Notes under the pieces: model-generated
Told to the model about the DNA's origin: nothing
Seen by the model: only the letters and a program-made list of their open reading frames with translations
Databases searched by the model: none
Made by a program: the position numbers and the translations under genes
Shown: positions 29,644-38,592 of the stretch, piece by piece
Numbering within the stretch: position 1 is the stretch's first letter
How the letters are laid out: the number at the start of each line of letters is the position of its first letter
DNA from: Desulfobacterales bacterium
Lineage (GTDB): Bacteria > Desulfobacterota > Desulfobacteria > Desulfobacterales > SpSt-501
Direction: 5' to 3'
DNA: 58,378 nucleotides
Assembly (NCBI GenBank): GCA_030834695.1
Contig: JAUQXK010000047.1
Location: 1 to 58,378 of the forward strand

Positions 29644-29713
29644 CTGACCCTCCTTTTTCGGTAGGTTTGGAAAGCAGGCAGTTGTTAAGGGAAGCGATAT
29701 TCATATCGAATCG

Positions 29714-30784
29714 CTAAAGTAATCCGGTCAGAAACTCGTCCAAGATGCGCTGCAGTTCGAGCAGACTGTCGATGTTGACGTGCTCCTGGGCCGAGTGGGC
29801 GCTGTTGTCGCCGTTCGGGCCCCAGACGATGCCGGGGATGCCGAATTCGGAGAGAAAGCGCGCGTCGCTCGCCCCGTGTTCGCAGCCGATTTCGGGATGG
29901 CCGGCGACGGCGAGCAGCCGGTCGAGATAAGGGGACCCGTCGCTTTTGAAAAGCGGCTCCCGCTCGACGACTTCGACCTCACCGCGGATCTCTTCCCGGA
30001 TGGCGCGGACCACGGCGTCCATATCGTCGTTTTCGGTGAAGCGGATGTCGAAGAGCGCTTCGGCGTAGTCCGGCACCTGGTTGACGGCCTTCCCGGCGTG
30101 AATGCGGCTGAAATTGAGGGTGCGGTGCCAGTGGTCAGGGGCCGTCAGCTCGAAGTGGCGCTTGATCGTGAAATAGTCGGCAATCAGGTTTTCGATGGCG
30201 TTCTCGCCCAGCCAGGGGCGCGCGCCGTGGGCGGCCTTGCCGCGGGCGATGAGCTTCAGCCGCACGATGCCTTTTTCCTTGACCACGACCCGGCCCAGAT
30301 GGCCGCCGTCCAACGCGATGGCGAAATCCGAGCGGACATGCCGCAGAGCCGCCTGGGCGCCGTCGTGCCCGCCGATCTCCTCGTCGCCGGAGATCAAAAG
30401 GCCGCAGGGCAGGTCGGCCTGGGTCTTGCCGCGCGCTGTGAGCTTTTGGAACAGCTCGACGGCGAGCACCAGGGATAGGGCCGCCGCGTACTTGTCGTCG
30501 ATGCTGCCGCGGCCGAAGAGCCGGCCGTTTTCCACGCGGGGCTCGAACATGTCGTCGGGCGCATCCACGACGTCGACGTGCGACATGAGCAGAACCGGGG
30601 CAAACCCGTCCGGGCGCAGCACCAGCAGCGTGGGGAATCCGTTTTGATCGATGCGGCGGTAGCCGAGGCCGTGCCGCGTCAGAAAATTTTCCATGAACGC
30701 CATGCATTTCTGGATTTCATCGGGCCGTGAATGCATGGACTTGAAGCGGATCAGGTCTTGCGTGAGGTGGACGACGTCGGTCAT
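29714..30784 (-). CDS. M20-family metallopeptidase (dipeptidase/carboxypeptidase-like)
   Basis: A 356-residue cytoplasmic zinc hydrolase. Metal and catalytic positions are visible: H69 and D71 in LMSHVDVVDAP, the bridging Asp in GRGSIDDKYA (residues 96-97), E135/E136 in SGDEEIGGHDG, and a C-terminal His in AQEHVNID. The family includes ArgE, DapE and dipeptidases, and substrate cannot be assigned from sequence. Position directly before dppABCDF suggests that it cleaves imported peptides. Start 30784 has AAGGA at normal spacing. Length is a little shorter than most family members. Confidence 0.9.
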   Translation of the reverse strand: MTDVVHLTQDLIRFKSMHSRPDEIQKCMAFMENFLTRHGLGYRRIDQNGFPTLLVLRPDGFAPVLLMSHVDVVDAPDDMFEPRVENGRLFGRGSIDDKYAAALSLVLAVELFQKLTARGKTQADLPCGLLISGDEEIGGHDGAQAALRHVRSDFAIALDGGHLGRVVVKEKGIVRLKLIARGKAAHGARPWLGENAIENLIADYFTIKRHFELTAPDHWHRTLNFSRIHAGKAVNQVPDYAEALFDIRFTENDDMDAVVRAIREEIRGEVEVVEREPLFKSDGSPYLDRLLAVAGHPEIGCEHGASDARFLSEFGIPGIVWGPNGDNSAHSAQEHVNIDSLLELQRILDEFLTGLL

Positions 30785-30845
30785 TTTATGGGTCCTTAAG
30801 ACGGTTTTCTGGAGAAAGCGTTCATTCTGCGTACCGGCGTCGAGG

Positions 30846-31724
30846 TTATTCCATCACCGGCGGAATCAGGAGAGTGGGAAACGCCGATTTTTCGGCGACG
30901 GCCCGCGGAGTGCTGCCGACCCAGCGTTCCACCCACAGGTTCTTCGATGAAGACCCAAGGACCACCACGGTGGCCTGGCACTCCTTCGCGGCCTTCTCGA
31001 TTTCTTCCTCCGGATCGCCCACGTAGACATGCGACCGTGCGGCGATCCCGGCGGATATAAACCGCCCGCAGATTTCTTCCAGCCGTTCCTTGACATCCTT
31101 GCGGGTCTTCTGGGCGTTCATGACCGAGGAGCCCTCGATGGCACCCTCATCGACCATGTGAACGAGCCGGATCTCTTCGATGAGCGGTTTGAGCTCCAGC
31201 AGATAATCCACGGCCCTCAGGCTGGCCGGCGACCAGTCGGTTGCGATCAGCGGTCGTTGAAAAGGGGTCCCGGTGACAAAGGGGCTTTCGGACACCGGTT
31301 TGTAGACCAGTACAGGGACCGACAGACGCCGGATCAGCTCGATGACCGTCGATCCCGAATAAAACTGCTCCATGGCCGTTTTTTGCGATCGGCCGATGAC
31401 CACCAGGTCGGCTTCCTCCTTGCGTACGGCCTTGGCCACTTCGGCGGCGAGGCTGCCGACCTGGATGTAGACCCCGACCTCCATCCCCTGCTCGAAAAGC
31501 CGCTCCGCCCAGTCGATGAAGCGGATGTTCGCGGCTTCCTTGAGGCGGACGGCCTCATTCTTCTGGTAGCCGAGCCCCCGGCGCATGGCCACCTGGTCCC
31601 GTTCGATGACATACAGGAACACGATGTGTTCGAGGTCCGATTTCCTCAGGCTGAGCAGCGTCTTCAGCGCATCGTAACCGAGCTCTTCGAACTTGGTGAC
31701 AAACAGCAGTTTCCTGATTTTCAT
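30846..31724 (-). CDS. Universal stress protein, two-domain
   Basis: A 292-residue tandem UspA protein. Domain 1 starts MKIRKLLFVTKFEELGYDAL and ends VVIGRSQKTAMEQFYSGSTV; domain 2 starts FQRPLIATDWSPASLRAVDY and ends VVLGSSSKNLWVERWVGST. Domain 2 keeps the glycine loop for ATP, while the loop of domain 1 is degenerate (GRSQKT). It is the last gene of the signalling block, 39 bases after a response regulator, which suggests regulation of the stress protein by that system. Confidence 0.9.
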   Translation of the reverse strand: MKIRKLLFVTKFEELGYDALKTLLSLRKSDLEHIVFLYVIERDQVAMRRGLGYQKNEAVRLKEAANIRFIDWAERLFEQGMEVGVYIQVGSLAAEVAKAVRKEEADLVVIGRSQKTAMEQFYSGSTVIELIRRLSVPVLVYKPVSESPFVTGTPFQRPLIATDWSPASLRAVDYLLELKPLIEEIRLVHMVDEGAIEGSSVMNAQKTRKDVKERLEEICGRFISAGIAARSHVYVGDPEEEIEKAAKECQATVVVLGSSSKNLWVERWVGSTPRAVAEKSAFPTLLIPPVME

Positions 31725-31763
31725 ATGCCGATCACTTTCGTACGGGCATCGCGGATTTGGCGG

Positions 31764-32156
31764 TCACCCGATGGCCTTCTTGATCGTCGCGGCCAGCACA
31801 TCCGCATCCACTGGTTTTTCGATGTAGAATTCAGGCTCCGGAACCGGGTTCTCGCCGAACTCCGTCAGCGCCTGCTGCGAGCGCAGGAAGGTTTTTTGGC
31901 CGATGCCGGACAGGATCATGACTTTCAGGTCTTTCAAAGCGGCATTGGTTTTCAATTCGCGGTACAGCCGGATGCCGCTCTGCCGGGGCATGAGCACGTC
32001 CAGGATGACCAGATCCGGCTTTTCGGCCCGGATCATCCGCAGGCCCTCTTCCCCGTTTTCGGCTTCCAGGGGCAGGTATCCGTTTTCTTCCAGAACGGTG
32101 GTATTGAACAACCGCACGTCGGGGTCGTCGTCCACCACCAGCACTTTTTTCGCCAT
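31764..32156 (-). CDS. Single-domain response regulator
   Basis: A 130-residue CheY-like receiver with no output domain. It starts AKKVLVVDDDPDVRLFN with acidic residues at the usual place, phosphoacceptor Asp near residue 53 in LVILDVLMPRQSG, Ser in MILSGIGQ and Lys in EFYIEKPV. An insertion (TFLRSQQALTEFGENPVPE) lengthens the alpha4-beta5 region. Two ATGs are six bases apart; the second (32156) has GGAGG at a spacing of seven, the first is too close, so I use the second. It lies beside two histidine kinases and probably relays phosphate or acts by protein contact. Confidence 0.92.
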   Translation of the reverse strand: MAKKVLVVDDDPDVRLFNTTVLEENGYLPLEAENGEEGLRMIRAEKPDLVILDVLMPRQSGIRLYRELKTNAALKDLKVMILSGIGQKTFLRSQQALTEFGENPVPEPEFYIEKPVDADVLAATIKKAIG

Positions 32157-32218
32157 CGCCATGCCTCCTTGTTACTGAGATCCTTTCCGATATTAAATAT
32201 CGCTTGGCAAGGAAAAAG

Positions 32219-33742
32219 TCACGCGTTCGGAGCTTCGTGCCGGAAAGGCAGCCAAACGGTGACGGTGGTGCCCTGGCCGGGCTGCGTGGCCACCTCGATG
32301 CGTCCGCCGTGCTCCTCGACCAGTTTGTGAGTGACCAGCAGGCCGAGCCCGGTGCCCCGATGGCCCTTGGTGCTGTAAAACGACGTGAACATTTTCTCCT
32401 GGACCTCAGCGCTCATGCCGGTGCCGTTGTCGCTGACCTCCAACCGGATCCGTTGGGGGGGCTCGGATGCGGTCCGCACACAGACCCGCCATCTCTTCGC
32501 GGTGCTCTCGTCGAACAGACAGGCATCCAGGGCATTGGACACCAGGTTTAAGAGCACGGTGTGAAGGGTGTGGGGATCCATGAACACCGGAGCGATCGCG
32601 GCGTCGAAATCGCAGACCAGCTCCGTCTGTTCCTGCAGCGCCCGCTCCCGAACCAGGTCGCAGACCTCGGCGGCGATCGCATTCGGGGAGCATTTTTCGA
32701 ACTGCGGCTGGCGCTCCTTCGAGTAGGACAGCAGGTCCATCACCAAATGGGAGGTGCGGTCGATGGCGCGCCGGATCATGTCCCAGCCTTTGCGAAGCTT
32801 CTCGTTGTCCTTCTTGGCGAGTCCCACATCGACGAGGTAGCTGCCGCCCTTCAGCCCGTGCAGGATGTTCTTGATCCCGTGGGCGAGTCCGGCGACGGTC
32901 TGGCCGACGGCCGCCAGACGCTCGGAATGGACCAGTTCGCGCTGCAGGCGCTTGATCTCGCGTAGGTCCTGGAAGAACGCCACCGCGCCCAGCTTTTGGT
33001 CGCCTTCATAGAGGATGCTTCCCGAGAACATGACGGGTATGCGCTCGCCGGATTTAGAGGCGATGAGGGCCTCCCGCCAGGGGATCTCCCGGAGCGACCG
33101 CGGGGCCATCATGGCCCGCTGAACGGTGCCGGTCGGCTCGTCCGGCAGCAAATCCGGCAGATAGCGATGGTGGATGACCTCATCCTGCAAATAGCCGAAG
33201 ATCCGCTCCGCCCCGGGGTTGAATACTACGATCTTGAGCTGCTCGTCGGTGGCCACGATTCCGTCGTTGGAACTGCGGATCAGCTTGGCCTGAAAGTTGG
33301 AGCGCCGGCGCAGCTCCGTGGTGGCGGCCTGGATCTTCTGTTCGAGGTCGTGCGTGTATTCCTGCAACCTCCGCCGGATGTCGATCTTGTCCCGGGCGCG
33401 CTTGAGGGCGATCGTCAAGGCCTCGTCCCGGACGGGCTTGTTGATGAAATCGGAGGCGCCGAAGTGCAGCGCTTCGACGGCGCTGTCGATGTCGCCGTGG
33501 CCGGTGATGATGATCACCTCGGTTTCCGGCGCCTGATCTTTGATGCGCTTCAGAACTTCGATGCCGTCCAGACCGGGCATCTTGATGTCGGTGATCACGA
33601 TCTCAACGGGGCGGCGCCCGAATTCCCTCAGACCCTCGCCGCCGTTCAGGGCCGTGGCGACATCGTACCCGTCGGCGTGCAGCGACCGGCTCAGCACCCG
33701 CAGGATGTCGGGTTCGTCGTCGATGAGCAGGATCTTCGTCAT
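32219..33742 (-). CDS. Receiver-PAS-histidine kinase hybrid
   Basis: A 507-residue protein. Residues 1-120 are a receiver with D52 (ITDIKMPGLDG) and K102 (FINKPV). A coiled coil (HDLEQKIQAATTELRRR) leads to a PAS domain (SSNDGIVATDEQLKIVVFNP) and then to the kinase: H-box SERLAAVGQTVAGLAHGIKN, and a HATPase with N-box NLVSNALDA, G1 DNGTGM and G2 GTGLGL. The H-box has HGIKN in place of HEIRN. No transmembrane helix is seen, so it is cytoplasmic. Start 33742 is seven bases after the next kinase gene ends, on the same strand; the open frame further upstream lies inside that gene. A receiver at the N-terminus suggests that it is itself a target of phosphotransfer. Confidence 0.93.
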   Translation of the reverse strand: MTKILLIDDEPDILRVLSRSLHADGYDVATALNGGEGLREFGRRPVEIVITDIKMPGLDGIEVLKRIKDQAPETEVIIITGHGDIDSAVEALHFGASDFINKPVRDEALTIALKRARDKIDIRRRLQEYTHDLEQKIQAATTELRRRSNFQAKLIRSSNDGIVATDEQLKIVVFNPGAERIFGYLQDEVIHHRYLPDLLPDEPTGTVQRAMMAPRSLREIPWREALIASKSGERIPVMFSGSILYEGDQKLGAVAFFQDLREIKRLQRELVHSERLAAVGQTVAGLAHGIKNILHGLKGGSYLVDVGLAKKDNEKLRKGWDMIRRAIDRTSHLVMDLLSYSKERQPQFEKCSPNAIAAEVCDLVRERALQEQTELVCDFDAAIAPVFMDPHTLHTVLLNLVSNALDACLFDESTAKRWRVCVRTASEPPQRIRLEVSDNGTGMSAEVQEKMFTSFYSTKGHRGTGLGLLVTHKLVEEHGGRIEVATQPGQGTTVTVWLPFRHEAPNA

Positions 33743-33749
33743 GCCGATG

Positions 33750-36278
33750 TCATGGCCTCCGGCCGGCGATCGGAAAAACGAGCCGGAAGGTCGTGCCGCG
33801 GCCCGGCTGGGATTCGACCTCGATGCGGCCGTTGAAATCTTTGACGATTCCATAGCTGATGCTGGTCCCCAGACCGGTGCCCTTGCCGACCTTCTTGGTG
33901 GTGAAGAAGGGCTCGAACAGCTTGTTCTTGACATGCTCCGGCATGCCGATGCCCGAATCGCTGACCTCGGCCACGACCTGGTCATCGTCCCGGAACGAAC
34001 GGATGGCCAACCGCCGGGCGGCGTCCGCGGCATCGGCCTGGCCGCTTTTTTCGTCGATGGCGTCGATGGCGTTGCTGACCAGGTTCACGAAGACCTGCTC
34101 CAACCGGTTATGGTCGGCCATGATCGCCGGAATATCGGGATCGAGGTCCAGGACCACCTGTATGTCGTGCACCTTCAACTGGTGCCCCAGGATTTTAAAC
34201 ACATCGCGGATGGGGTCGTTGATGACCACCCGGCTGCGCACGAGGTCCGACTGTCTGGAAAAATCCCGCACATGTTTGATCACGAACGACGCCCGCGCCA
34301 CGTTGGCAATGATATCCTCAGCCACGGCTTTCAAGTCGCCGCTCTCGAATGCATGTCCCTTTCTCAGCATTTTCAGGATGTAATCCGCCGAAACCTGGAT
34401 CACGTTCAGCGGCTGGTTGATTTCATGGGCCATTCCGGCCGCCATCACGCCCAGGGTGGTCATCTTGCCGGCCTGGACCAGCTGGGCCTCCTTCTCCACG
34501 GTTTCGGTGATGTCCGTGGTCGTGGCGATCAGCACGTCGCGTCCGCCGTATTCGGCGCGGCTGACGTTGATGTTGACGAAAAAGGGCCGGCGGTCCTTTT
34601 TGTAGTGACGCTTCTTGGAAAACAGGATGGACTGGCCCTTTCCCAGGCGCTGCAGGCCGCGGCGGACTTCATCGTCGCCTTCATCCCCCAGAACGAAGAA
34701 AGGCAGCCGGACCAGTTGCGCCTCGGAGTAGCCGTAGCAGTCCTGGGCCGTCTGGTTGGTGTCGAGGATTTGAAAGGTGTGCGGGCTGAGAAGAAAAATG
34801 GGGTTGGGGTCGTTGTTGAACAGCGAGCGGTATTTTTCCTCCGATTTGGTTACCTGCTCCTGGAGCATGGTGTTTTCGATCGCTACCGCGATGCGGTTGC
34901 CGATCAGTTCGAGCACGTTCTTCAGTCCCGGCGGAAACTGCAGCATCATCCGGCTGCCGATGCGGATGACGCCGAAGGTCTGTTTTTCTTTTGAGCTGAT
35001 CGGCATGTAGGCAACGGTCTGCAGTTTTTCTTCTTCGAGCAGCCGGATTTCATCGCTGCAGTGGCTGGGCATTTCTTCAAATGTCATGAATCGGCGCATG
35101 CTTCCGGCGTGGTGGATGGCGCTGTCCTTTCCGGCAACCGGCATGATGCGGCAAGCTTTGTCGGACAGTCCGCAGCTGAATCGCAGGTGATAGCCGTCGT
35201 CGTCGGACAGCAAAAAAACGCAGACGCCGTCGGCGGAAACAAGCCGCAGCAGCTCTCCCAGGGCCGTCTGGATGCGCTCCTCCAAAGGGACCCCGGCGTT
35301 CAGGGCCGAATAAATGGACACCATCGCGCTCAATTCGGCTGTGTGGCGTTCCCGCTCCTGCTCCGCGCGCTTGTCCTCGGTCTTGTCCCAGAGCGTTTCG
35401 ATGGCGCCGACGATGCGTCCGTCCGGGGACTTGATGGGGGCTGCCGTGAACCAGCACCATTTCCCGCCGTTTCCCAGGCTGGGGAAGAACCCCTCGGCTT
35501 CATAGGCGCCCTCGATCAGCGCCGATCTCCGCCAGCTGGATCCGTAAAGCCGCTGAATTTCGTTTTCGCCAGGCTGGTTGAGAATAACGTCCGCCATCGC
35601 CGGCCGCGGGCTGTCATAGAACGGGGCCCACTGGCGATCGGTGCCGATCTGCAGGCTCGCCGGCAGCTCGGTCAGCTTTTCGATGGCCCGGTTCCAATGG
35701 GTGAGGATGTGGTCCTGATTGATCACGAAGGTCGGGATGGTGCTGCCCTCGATGATCTGGTACAAAGTGCGTTCCTTGTCGGCCAACTCGATCTCGATTT
35801 CACGGGAGCGGCGGTTGCGGCGTTCGATGATGGCGGAAAAACGATCCATCACCCGAGTCAGTAAATGCTGAACCTCCTCCGGATAGGGTTTGACCAGGTC
35901 CAGTTCACGGTAGGATTCGATCTTGACTTTTTCGATCATCAGGAAGTCGCGGATGGCCCGGGCCTCGAAATGGTCGATCAATCGCAGGGCGGGCGGCTTC
36001 GTGTTGCGGAGGGTTTCGATGATGGCGTGGCTGTTGGTCAGCTCCAAGAGGATTTCTAGATTCTTCAGTTTGTACAACTCGGTGTAATCGGAAAAAGTCG
36101 GGATGCCGATGGCGCGGGCGTAGCGGATGCCGTCGGCGTTCTGGTTGATGTCGGTCACCCCCAGGATCGCCGGCCGCTGGTTGGCGAAGACCTCGTGCGT
36201 CAGGAATTCCAAGAACGCCTTGCACGCCCGGCCGCCGCCGACAATCGCGATGCTGGATCCTAAGAATTGACGGATCAT
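33750..36278 (-). CDS. Histidine kinase with N-terminal Rossmann domain and PAS/GAF sensors
   Basis: An 842-residue cytoplasmic kinase. Residues 1-120 look like a nucleotide-binding Rossmann domain (SSIAIVGGGRACKAFLEFL, GVTDINQNADGIRYARAIG) of the kind found in dehydrogenases, not in sensors. They are followed by a coiled coil, a PAS domain (about 190-320), a GAF-like domain (about 330-480, with SADGVCVFLLSDDDGYHLRF), a second PAS (about 495-600) and a kinase core with phosphoacceptor His618 in GMAHEINQPLNV, N-box NLVSNAIDAID and GTGLGTS. The domain boundaries are read by eye. It is 10 bases from the antiporter gene and 7 from the hybrid kinase gene, so probably in one operon with both. Confidence 0.9.
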   Translation of the reverse strand: MIRQFLGSSIAIVGGGRACKAFLEFLTHEVFANQRPAILGVTDINQNADGIRYARAIGIPTFSDYTELYKLKNLEILLELTNSHAIIETLRNTKPPALRLIDHFEARAIRDFLMIEKVKIESYRELDLVKPYPEEVQHLLTRVMDRFSAIIERRNRRSREIEIELADKERTLYQIIEGSTIPTFVINQDHILTHWNRAIEKLTELPASLQIGTDRQWAPFYDSPRPAMADVILNQPGENEIQRLYGSSWRRSALIEGAYEAEGFFPSLGNGGKWCWFTAAPIKSPDGRIVGAIETLWDKTEDKRAEQERERHTAELSAMVSIYSALNAGVPLEERIQTALGELLRLVSADGVCVFLLSDDDGYHLRFSCGLSDKACRIMPVAGKDSAIHHAGSMRRFMTFEEMPSHCSDEIRLLEEEKLQTVAYMPISSKEKQTFGVIRIGSRMMLQFPPGLKNVLELIGNRIAVAIENTMLQEQVTKSEEKYRSLFNNDPNPIFLLSPHTFQILDTNQTAQDCYGYSEAQLVRLPFFVLGDEGDDEVRRGLQRLGKGQSILFSKKRHYKKDRRPFFVNINVSRAEYGGRDVLIATTTDITETVEKEAQLVQAGKMTTLGVMAAGMAHEINQPLNVIQVSADYILKMLRKGHAFESGDLKAVAEDIIANVARASFVIKHVRDFSRQSDLVRSRVVINDPIRDVFKILGHQLKVHDIQVVLDLDPDIPAIMADHNRLEQVFVNLVSNAIDAIDEKSGQADAADAARRLAIRSFRDDDQVVAEVSDSGIGMPEHVKNKLFEPFFTTKKVGKGTGLGTSISYGIVKDFNGRIEVESQPGRGTTFRLVFPIAGRRP

Positions 36279-36288
36279 GACGTTCTCG

Positions 36289-37737
36289 TCAAAAAAACAC
36301 TAGGGTGACGACTGCGAAGCATGGGATCAAGAATACCAGGGCGTATTTCAGGACGTAGCCGAAAAAACTCGGCATCTTCGTCCCGGCCTCTTCGGCGATG
36401 GAGCGCACCATGAAGTTCGGGGCGTTGCCGATGTAGCTGCAGGCGCCGAAGAAGACCGATCCGGCCGAAACGGCGGCCAGATAGGCCGGCATCTCTCCCA
36501 TGAGGTGGACCACGCTCACGCTCTCGGGCACCCCCGGGTAGAAGCTGCCGAGCGCCGTGCTGAAAAAGGTCAGGTAGGTTGGCGCGTTGTCCAAAAAGCT
36601 GGATAACGCCCCGGCGGCCCAGAAATAGTGGGCGGGCTGATTGACGGCATTGATGAGAAACGCCATGGCCCCGTTGGGTCCGGCCTTCAGGATCAGCAGG
36701 CAGGGCAGCATGGTGATGAAGATGCCGATGAACAGAAGGGCCACCTCGACGATCGGCGCCCAGGTGAAATTGTTGTCCTCGCGGACCTCGGTGCGCGTGG
36801 TGACCAGCGAGATGGCGCCGATGCCGATCAGCAGCCCGTCGCGCACCCAGTCCTGCACCCCGCGGTGGATGCCCAGCGTGTTCAGCTCGCCCCAATCGAC
36901 CACCCCGCTCATGAGCACGGCGCCGACGATGCCCGCCAGGAGGATGAAGTTGTGGGATCCTTCCAGTTTGAGCGGTTCTTTAGGCCCCTTGGCCGGCCGA
37001 TCTTTGGCGCCCTCCTTGCGGTAGTAGTAGGAGTCCAGAATGAAATAGGTTGCCAGCAGCAGGCCGCTCACCAGCAGCATGTGGGGCAGGATCTTAAGCG
37101 TCCAGAAGAAGGACACCCCGTGAAGAAAGCCCAGAAACAGGGGCGGATCGCCGAGCGGGGTCAGGCTCCCGCCGACGTTGGCTACCAGGAAGATGAAGAA
37201 CACCACCATGAACGAACGGTTTTTGCGAAAGCTGTTGGCCCGCAGAAACGGCCGGATCATCAGCATGGCCGCGCCGGTCGTGCCCATCCAGGAGGCGATC
37301 GCCGTGCCGACCACGAGCATCGTCGTGTTGACGGCCGGCGTTCCCCGTATGGAGCCGCGCAGCATAATGCCGCCGGAGACCGTGTAAAGCGACCAGAGCA
37401 GAATGATGAAGGGGATGTAGTCCGCGACGATGATGTGCACGATCTCGTGCACGGCTACGAAACCGTATGCGAGGATGAAGGGGATGCCCATGGATGCGGC
37501 CCAGAATCCCGAGACCTTGCCGTAATGGTGGTGCCAGAAGTTCGGCAGCGCGAGCGGCATGAGTGCGATGGAGAGCAACATGCATGCAAAGGGGATGCAG
37601 CTCCAGATCGGAAGCGATTGCCCCAGGTCGAGAGGTGCGGGCGTTGCCGAGGCTCCCTGGGCCGCGGCCTCCATTGCAGAGGTGTACATCAAGGCGGCCA
37701 TGATGCCCAGGACGGCTATAACCAGGAGCCGTTTCAT
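36289..37737 (-). CDS. NhaD-type sodium:proton antiporter / ArsB-NhaD superfamily transporter
   Basis: A 482-residue polytopic membrane protein of the ion-transporter superfamily. A cleavable-looking N-terminal signal (RLLVIAVLGIMAALMYTSAM) precedes about 12 helices. The two conserved re-entrant regions are visible as MLRGSIRGTPAVNTTMLVVG with IASWMGTTGAAMLMIRP, and NVGGSLTPLGDPPLFLGF. These are the sites that bind the cation. The ATG at 37737 (MKRLLVIAV) follows GGGGAG; upstream extension is not supported. It is the first gene of the signalling block, so ion balance and two-component sensing may be linked. It could also transport a dicarboxylate; the family does not decide. Confidence 0.85.
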   Translation of the reverse strand: MKRLLVIAVLGIMAALMYTSAMEAAAQGASATPAPLDLGQSLPIWSCIPFACMLLSIALMPLALPNFWHHHYGKVSGFWAASMGIPFILAYGFVAVHEIVHIIVADYIPFIILLWSLYTVSGGIMLRGSIRGTPAVNTTMLVVGTAIASWMGTTGAAMLMIRPFLRANSFRKNRSFMVVFFIFLVANVGGSLTPLGDPPLFLGFLHGVSFFWTLKILPHMLLVSGLLLATYFILDSYYYRKEGAKDRPAKGPKEPLKLEGSHNFILLAGIVGAVLMSGVVDWGELNTLGIHRGVQDWVRDGLLIGIGAISLVTTRTEVREDNNFTWAPIVEVALLFIGIFITMLPCLLILKAGPNGAMAFLINAVNQPAHYFWAAGALSSFLDNAPTYLTFFSTALGSFYPGVPESVSVVHLMGEMPAYLAAVSAGSVFFGACSYIGNAPNFMVRSIAEEAGTKMPSFFGYVLKYALVFLIPCFAVVTLVFF

Positions 37738-37888
37738 CAGGTACTCCCCTTTCTGCGGCGCCATCGGCCGCAAGCATCGGTCGGCGCGGATCGGATCGAG
37801 GAAGAGCGGCTCGGGTTTGCCGGCGCCCGCGCAACTTTCACGGTGATGAAGGGTCCCGCGGCACGGGTTTTTTTGAATTAGCAAACTC

Positions 37889-37917
37889 TTGATAAATTGG
37901 GAAGATTTTTTTAATTA
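37889..37917 (+). promoter_or_regulatory. Possible sigma70-type promoter for the selenoprotein operon
   Basis: TTGATA, 17 bases, then TAATTA, located 74 bases before the selenoprotein start, in the most AT-rich part of the 253-base divergent spacer with the antiporter gene. The -10 is weak against TATAAT, so this is only a candidate. Confidence 0.35.
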
Positions 37918-37990
37918 ATGAACAGTTGAAGGCAGGGATGCGGCAGCGGATGGAACCATTGGGTCCCCGGACGCGCTCAGGAGGGTGAAG

Positions 37991-38569
37991 ATGAACACCA
38001 GGCTGTTTCAGGCGATTGCCATGATGATGGGGCTATGGGCTGCTTCTGCCGGTTGGGCGGCGTCCGAAAACCAGCCGCCGGCCGAGGGATCGGCCTTGCC
38101 CGAAATCACGCTGCCGGCGCCCAAGGACGCCGCGCATCGGGCTTATCTGGGTCTTGCGGGCAAAAAGCAGTTTACGGTTGCAGACATCCCGGCCGAGATC
38201 GTGATCGTCCAGATCTTCAACATGTACTGACCGCATTGCCAGAAGGAGGCTCCTTCTGTAAACGAGGCCTACCGCAAGATCGAAGCGGATCCCCGGCTCA
38301 AAGACAAGGTCAGACTGATCGGAATCGGCGTCGGCAACTCGAGCTTCGAGGTCGATTATTACAAAAACAACTACAAGGTGCCTTTCCCGCTTTTCCCGGA
38401 CCCGGACTTCAAGATCCACAAGCTGGTGGGGGAAGTCCGGACCCCTTATTTTATCGGGGTGAAGAATCGGAAGGGGGCGGCTCCCCAGGTGTATTATTCC
38501 AAGCTCGGCGGAAGCCAAGACCCGGGGGAGTTGATCGAAAAATTGCTGGCCAAGTCCGGACTGCCGTGA
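37991..38569 (+). CDS. Exported thioredoxin-fold selenoprotein (in-frame TGA, UPHC motif)
   Basis: A 192-residue redoxin read through an in-frame TGA at 38228-38230 (residue 80). Residues 1-23 are a signal peptide (LWAASAGWA). The segment [14 protein letters not shown] puts selenocysteine where a thioredoxin-fold protein has the first Cys of a CPHC motif, after a hydrophobic strand ([10 protein letters not shown]). The frame continues without a break for 112 codons with thioredoxin-like features, including the cis-Pro-type strand [10 protein letters not shown] stable hairpin begins ten bases after the TGA, as needed for bacterial selenocysteine insertion. ATG 37991 has AGGAGG seven bases upstream. 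It is followed 23 bases later by a peroxiredoxin gene. A stop/frameshift pseudogene is far less likely. Automatic annotation will truncate it at codon 79. Confidence 0.87.
38240..38258 (+). promoter_or_regulatory. Bacterial SECIS-like hairpin after the selenocysteine codon
   Basis: CAGAAGGA-GGC-TCCTTCTG gives an 8-bp perfect stem with a 3-base loop starting with G; the loop begins 18 bases after the TGA. Bacterial SECIS elements recognised by SelB lie directly downstream of the UGA, with a small apical loop that has a G at its start at about this distance. The hairpin lies inside the coding sequence. Confidence 0.8.
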
Positions 38570-38592
38570 CGGCATCCGGCAAGAGGTTCGCT

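Noticed and set aside
33743-34033. Extension of the hybrid kinase upstream of its receiver domain
   Set aside because: The sequence lies within the other kinase gene in a different frame, and the receiver domain begins cleanly at MTKILLIDD.
37991-38230. The selenoprotein gene as a pseudogene with a nonsense mutation
   Set aside because: The stop is TGA exactly at the redox-active position, the downstream frame is intact, and a SECIS-like hairpin is in place.
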